Below are positions 61,748-64,000 of a stretch of DNA of 64,000 bases, piece after piece. Under the pieces are notes generated by a model. It was not told the DNA's origin, searched no databases, and saw only the letters and a program-made list of their open reading frames with translations. Source of the stretch: JBJGXI01 sp045635475. Its GTDB lineage: Bacteria; Bacillota; Bacilli; Bacillales; Amphibacillaceae. The position numbers were made by a program, and so were the translations under genes. Numbering within the stretch: the stretch's first letter is position 1; each line of letters begins with the position of its first letter. The DNA lies in the NCBI RefSeq assembly GCF_045635475.1, contig NZ_JBJGXI010000009.1, forward strand, positions 55,307 to 119,306, written 5' to 3'.

Positions 61748-62950
61748 TCAAAAAGCATCATAAATTGCAAACATTGGTATAACGATAGCGAGTACGATCG
61801 AACCGATGACACCAGTTAGTAGCACAATCATGACTGGTTCAATATAGCTTTTTAACCGATCGGCTACTTCTTCAACTTCATCGTCATAGAAATCGGCTAC
61901 CTTTTTTAACATTTCATCTAGGGAACCCGATTGCTCACCCACCGCAATCATTTGCGTCACTAATACAGGAAACACCCAATGCTTGTCCATCGGTCCTGCC
62001 ATCGATTCCCCTTGTTCGAGTGTTTCTGCACTCTCTTTTAAAACTGCTTCGACGACTCTATTACCAACAATTTTTTGTGCGATTTGCACGGAATCAATAA
62101 TAGGTACCGAACTATTTATTAAAGAACTAAGCGTTCTTGTTAACCTTGCCATCACTGCTTTTTGCATTAATTTTCCGAATATCGGAATTCGTAATTTAAT
62201 CACGTCAACGCGATATGCAAACTGATCTTGTTTCATCAAATACCCGTAGCCAACGATGATTAAACCAATCAAGATTGGAATCGTCCACCAGAAATCTTGT
62301 AAAAACCCACTGATTTTTAAGACGAATGCAGTGTAGGCGGGAAGTTCTTCTCCCATCGATGCAAACATATTCGCAAAAGTTGGTACGATATATGCAAGTA
62401 AAAACATCGTCACAAGTATGGTAATAAAGGCGATGATTAGCGGATACGTTAGTGCTGAAACAACTTTTTGCTTGAGACGGAATTGATTCTCGTAGTAATT
62501 AGCTAGGTTATTCAATACCTCATCCAAGGTACCGCTTGCCTCACCAGCAATAATCATATTAATGAACAAGCTTGGAAACACTTTTGGGTACTTGTTAAAT
62601 GCTTGGGATAAAGAAACCCCCGCTTCCAAATCCTCTTTAACATCTTCTAGAATTTTCGTTAATTCAGGATTGTCAATTTGTTCTTGCAAGATAGTCGTTG
62701 TTTCGATTAATGGGATACCCGCTTCGATTAATGTCGAGAATTGCCTTAAAAATAGCACAAAATCACGGTTTTTTACCTTACTTCCAAATGAAATATCCAT
62801 GTACAGAACACTATTCAGCTCTTTTATTTTGAAAACGGCGATCCCTTGACCTTTTAACTGTCCCATTGCTTCTTGCCTTGTGTCAGCACTTATTTTACCC
62901 TTTTTCAGTTTTCCTACTCGATCTCTTCCTTGATAGCTATAATAGGACAT
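61748..62950 (-). CDS. pilC: Type IV pilus inner-membrane platform protein PilC
   Basis: 400 aa, T2SS-F fold: two cytoplasmic helical domains (about 65-190 and 265-390) separated and followed by membrane helices. FLRQFSTLIEAGIPL, the GEASGTLDEVLNNLA and the second copy GEQSGSLDEMLKKVA motifs are typical. GAGGTG precedes ATG 62950. It follows pilT by 12 bp. Confidence 0.93.
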   Translation of the reverse strand: MSYYSYQGRDRVGKLKKGKISADTRQEAMGQLKGQGIAVFKIKELNSVLYMDISFGSKVKNRDFVLFLRQFSTLIEAGIPLIETTTILQEQIDNPELTKILEDVKEDLEAGVSLSQAFNKYPKVFPSLFINMIIAGEASGTLDEVLNNLANYYENQFRLKQKVVSALTYPLIIAFITILVTMFLLAYIVPTFANMFASMGEELPAYTAFVLKISGFLQDFWWTIPILIGLIIVGYGYLMKQDQFAYRVDVIKLRIPIFGKLMQKAVMARLTRTLSSLINSSVPIIDSVQIAQKIVGNRVVEAVLKESAETLEQGESMAGPMDKHWVFPVLVTQMIAVGEQSGSLDEMLKKVADFYDDEVEEVADRLKSYIEPVMIVLLTGVIGSIVLAIVIPMFAIYDAF

Positions 62951-62962
62951 ATGGTAACACCT

Positions 62963-63991
62963 CTAATTATTCGTATAGGAAATCATTACTTCTTCAGCAA
63001 TGACGCGTTGTTTTAAAAGCTCTGTGATACTCATTTTCATCGTTTGCATCCCTTGTTCTTTAGATGTTTGCATAAAGCTTGCGATTTGGTGCATCTTGTC
63101 ATTACGGATTAAATTTTTAATCGGTGCAGTGTTACGCAAGATTTCCATCGCAACTCTTCTACCCCTGCCATCAACAGTCTGGTATAATCGCTGGGAGACA
63201 ATTGCCTCTAATACATTGGCAAGTTGTACACGAATTTGTCCTTTTTGATCAGCTGGAAATACATCAATAATCCGCTCCATTGTTGATGCAGCATCGGTTG
63301 TATGTAACGTTCCTAAAACTAGGTGACCAGTTTCAGCAGCAGTAATTGCTGTTGAAATAGTTTCTAGGTCACGCATCTCCCCTACAAGAATGACGTCAGG
63401 GTCTTGTCTTAATGAAGCGCGCAGCCCATTAGCAAAACTATTCGTATCAAACCCTACTTCACGTTGATTAATAATACACTTGTTATGACTATGTAAATAT
63501 TCAATCGGGTCCTCTAACGTAATAATATGACGAGCCATTTGCTTGTTCATATAATCAATTATCGCTGCTAACGTGGTACTCTTCCCACTTCCAGTTGGGC
63601 CAGTAACGAGTACTAAGCCTTGGTTTACTCCTGCAATCTTCTTTAACACTTCAGGGGTTTGTAATTCCTCTAATGTTGGTATTTTTGCAGGAATAGTTCG
63701 TATCGCCAACGAAATATTATTGCGTTGATGGTATATATTTACACGAAACCGGGATACACCTTTAATCCCATACGCTAAATCAATTTCTTTTTCTTCGACT
63801 AACTTTTCCCACTGCCAATCTTTTAGAATCGCTCTGGCCATTTCCTCCGTATCTTTTGGACGTAAGGCTTCTTCTCCAAAAGCTTGTAACTCCCCGTGTA
63901 TACGTAACACGGGCGGTGTACCAATTGTTATGTGCAAATCAGATGCTTGCATTTCAAATGCCTTGATGAGTAAATCTTCAATATGCTTCAT
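62963..63991 (-). CDS. pilT: Type IV pilus retraction ATPase PilT
   Basis: 342 aa hexameric ATPase that retracts pili. Walker A GPTGSGKS at 131-138, Asp box and Walker B around 198-206 (VILVGEMRD), His box GTLHT, and an AIRNLIRE-like motif APIKNLIRN at 289-297 that separates PilT from PilB. ATG 63991 follows AGGA. A PilB extension ATPase is not in the window; the region upstream (beyond 64000) is the likely place. Confidence 0.94.
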   Translation of the reverse strand: MKHIEDLLIKAFEMQASDLHITIGTPPVLRIHGELQAFGEEALRPKDTEEMARAILKDWQWEKLVEEKEIDLAYGIKGVSRFRVNIYHQRNNISLAIRTIPAKIPTLEELQTPEVLKKIAGVNQGLVLVTGPTGSGKSTTLAAIIDYMNKQMARHIITLEDPIEYLHSHNKCIINQREVGFDTNSFANGLRASLRQDPDVILVGEMRDLETISTAITAAETGHLVLGTLHTTDAASTMERIIDVFPADQKGQIRVQLANVLEAIVSQRLYQTVDGRGRRVAMEILRNTAPIKNLIRNDKMHQIASFMQTSKEQGMQTMKMSITELLKQRVIAEEVMISYTNN

Positions 63992-64000
63992 GTTAATCCT

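Overview
The window is a stretch of low-GC chromosome from an endospore-forming member of the Bacillaceae. Gene order follows the Bacillus subtilis block mnmA-iscS-cymR-rarA / aspS-hisS / dtd-relA-apt-recJ-secDF / spoVB / yajC-tgt-queA-ruvBA / bofC / safA-nadACB / nifS-niaR / pheAB-obgE-spo0B-rpmA-rplU / spoIVFBA-minDC-mreDCB-radC-maf-spoIIB-comC. Frequent GTG and TTG starts, strong AGGAGG-type ribosome sites and many sporulation genes (rsfA, spoVB, bofC, safA, spo0B, spoIVFA/B, spoIIB) support this. Presence of an RNase E/G gene, a type IV pilus cluster and GC-rich intergenic repeats points to a genus outside B. subtilis itself, such as an Oceanobacillus/Gracilibacillus-like lineage. The genus is a guess.

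Layout. 1-4.8 kb: tRNA thiolation and cysteine metabolism (mnmA 5' part, iscS, cymR), the replication-repair ATPase rarA and the forespore regulator rsfA. 4.8-10.8 kb: a 6S RNA, aspS and hisS under a T-box leader, a small HTH-like protein, a cell-wall amidase, and two copies of a composite palindromic repeat. 10.8-21.7 kb: dtd, relA, apt, recJ, lapA, secDF, comN and spoVB. 21.7-28.9 kb: two membrane protein genes that interrupt the usual order, then yajC, tgt, queA and ruvBA. 28.9-34.8 kb: O-antigen ligase-like protein, bofC, a sporulation lipoprotein, nadE, a CotS-like kinase-fold protein and safA. 35-42.7 kb: fbp and the NAD de novo genes nadBCA divergent from nifS-niaR. 42.7-50.3 kb: pheAB, obgE, spo0B, rpmA-prp-rplU, rng and spoIVFAB. 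50.5-50.9 kb: an exactly phased 52-bp tandem repeat. 51.2-58 kb: minCD, mreBCD, radC, maf and spoIIB.

58.1-64 kb is the most notable part: a type IV pilus operon (pilT, pilC, pilA, prepilin peptidase, pilM, pilN, pilO) built around the comC position. Between pilC and the pilin gene the sequence matches the cyclic di-GMP-II riboswitch, with a sigma-A promoter placed so that transcription starts at the aptamer. This suggests that pilin synthesis is controlled by c-di-GMP, tying the pilus to the motile/sessile decision.

Regulatory signals read from the sequence include the T-box and its promoter, the 6S promoter, a probable L21 leader, a NiaR-type operator between nadB and nifS, sporulation promoters of sigma-E type (spoIVFA), sigma-G type (bofC) and possibly sigma-K type (safA), and about fifteen intrinsic terminators. 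No IS element, prophage, tRNA, rRNA or CRISPR array was seen.
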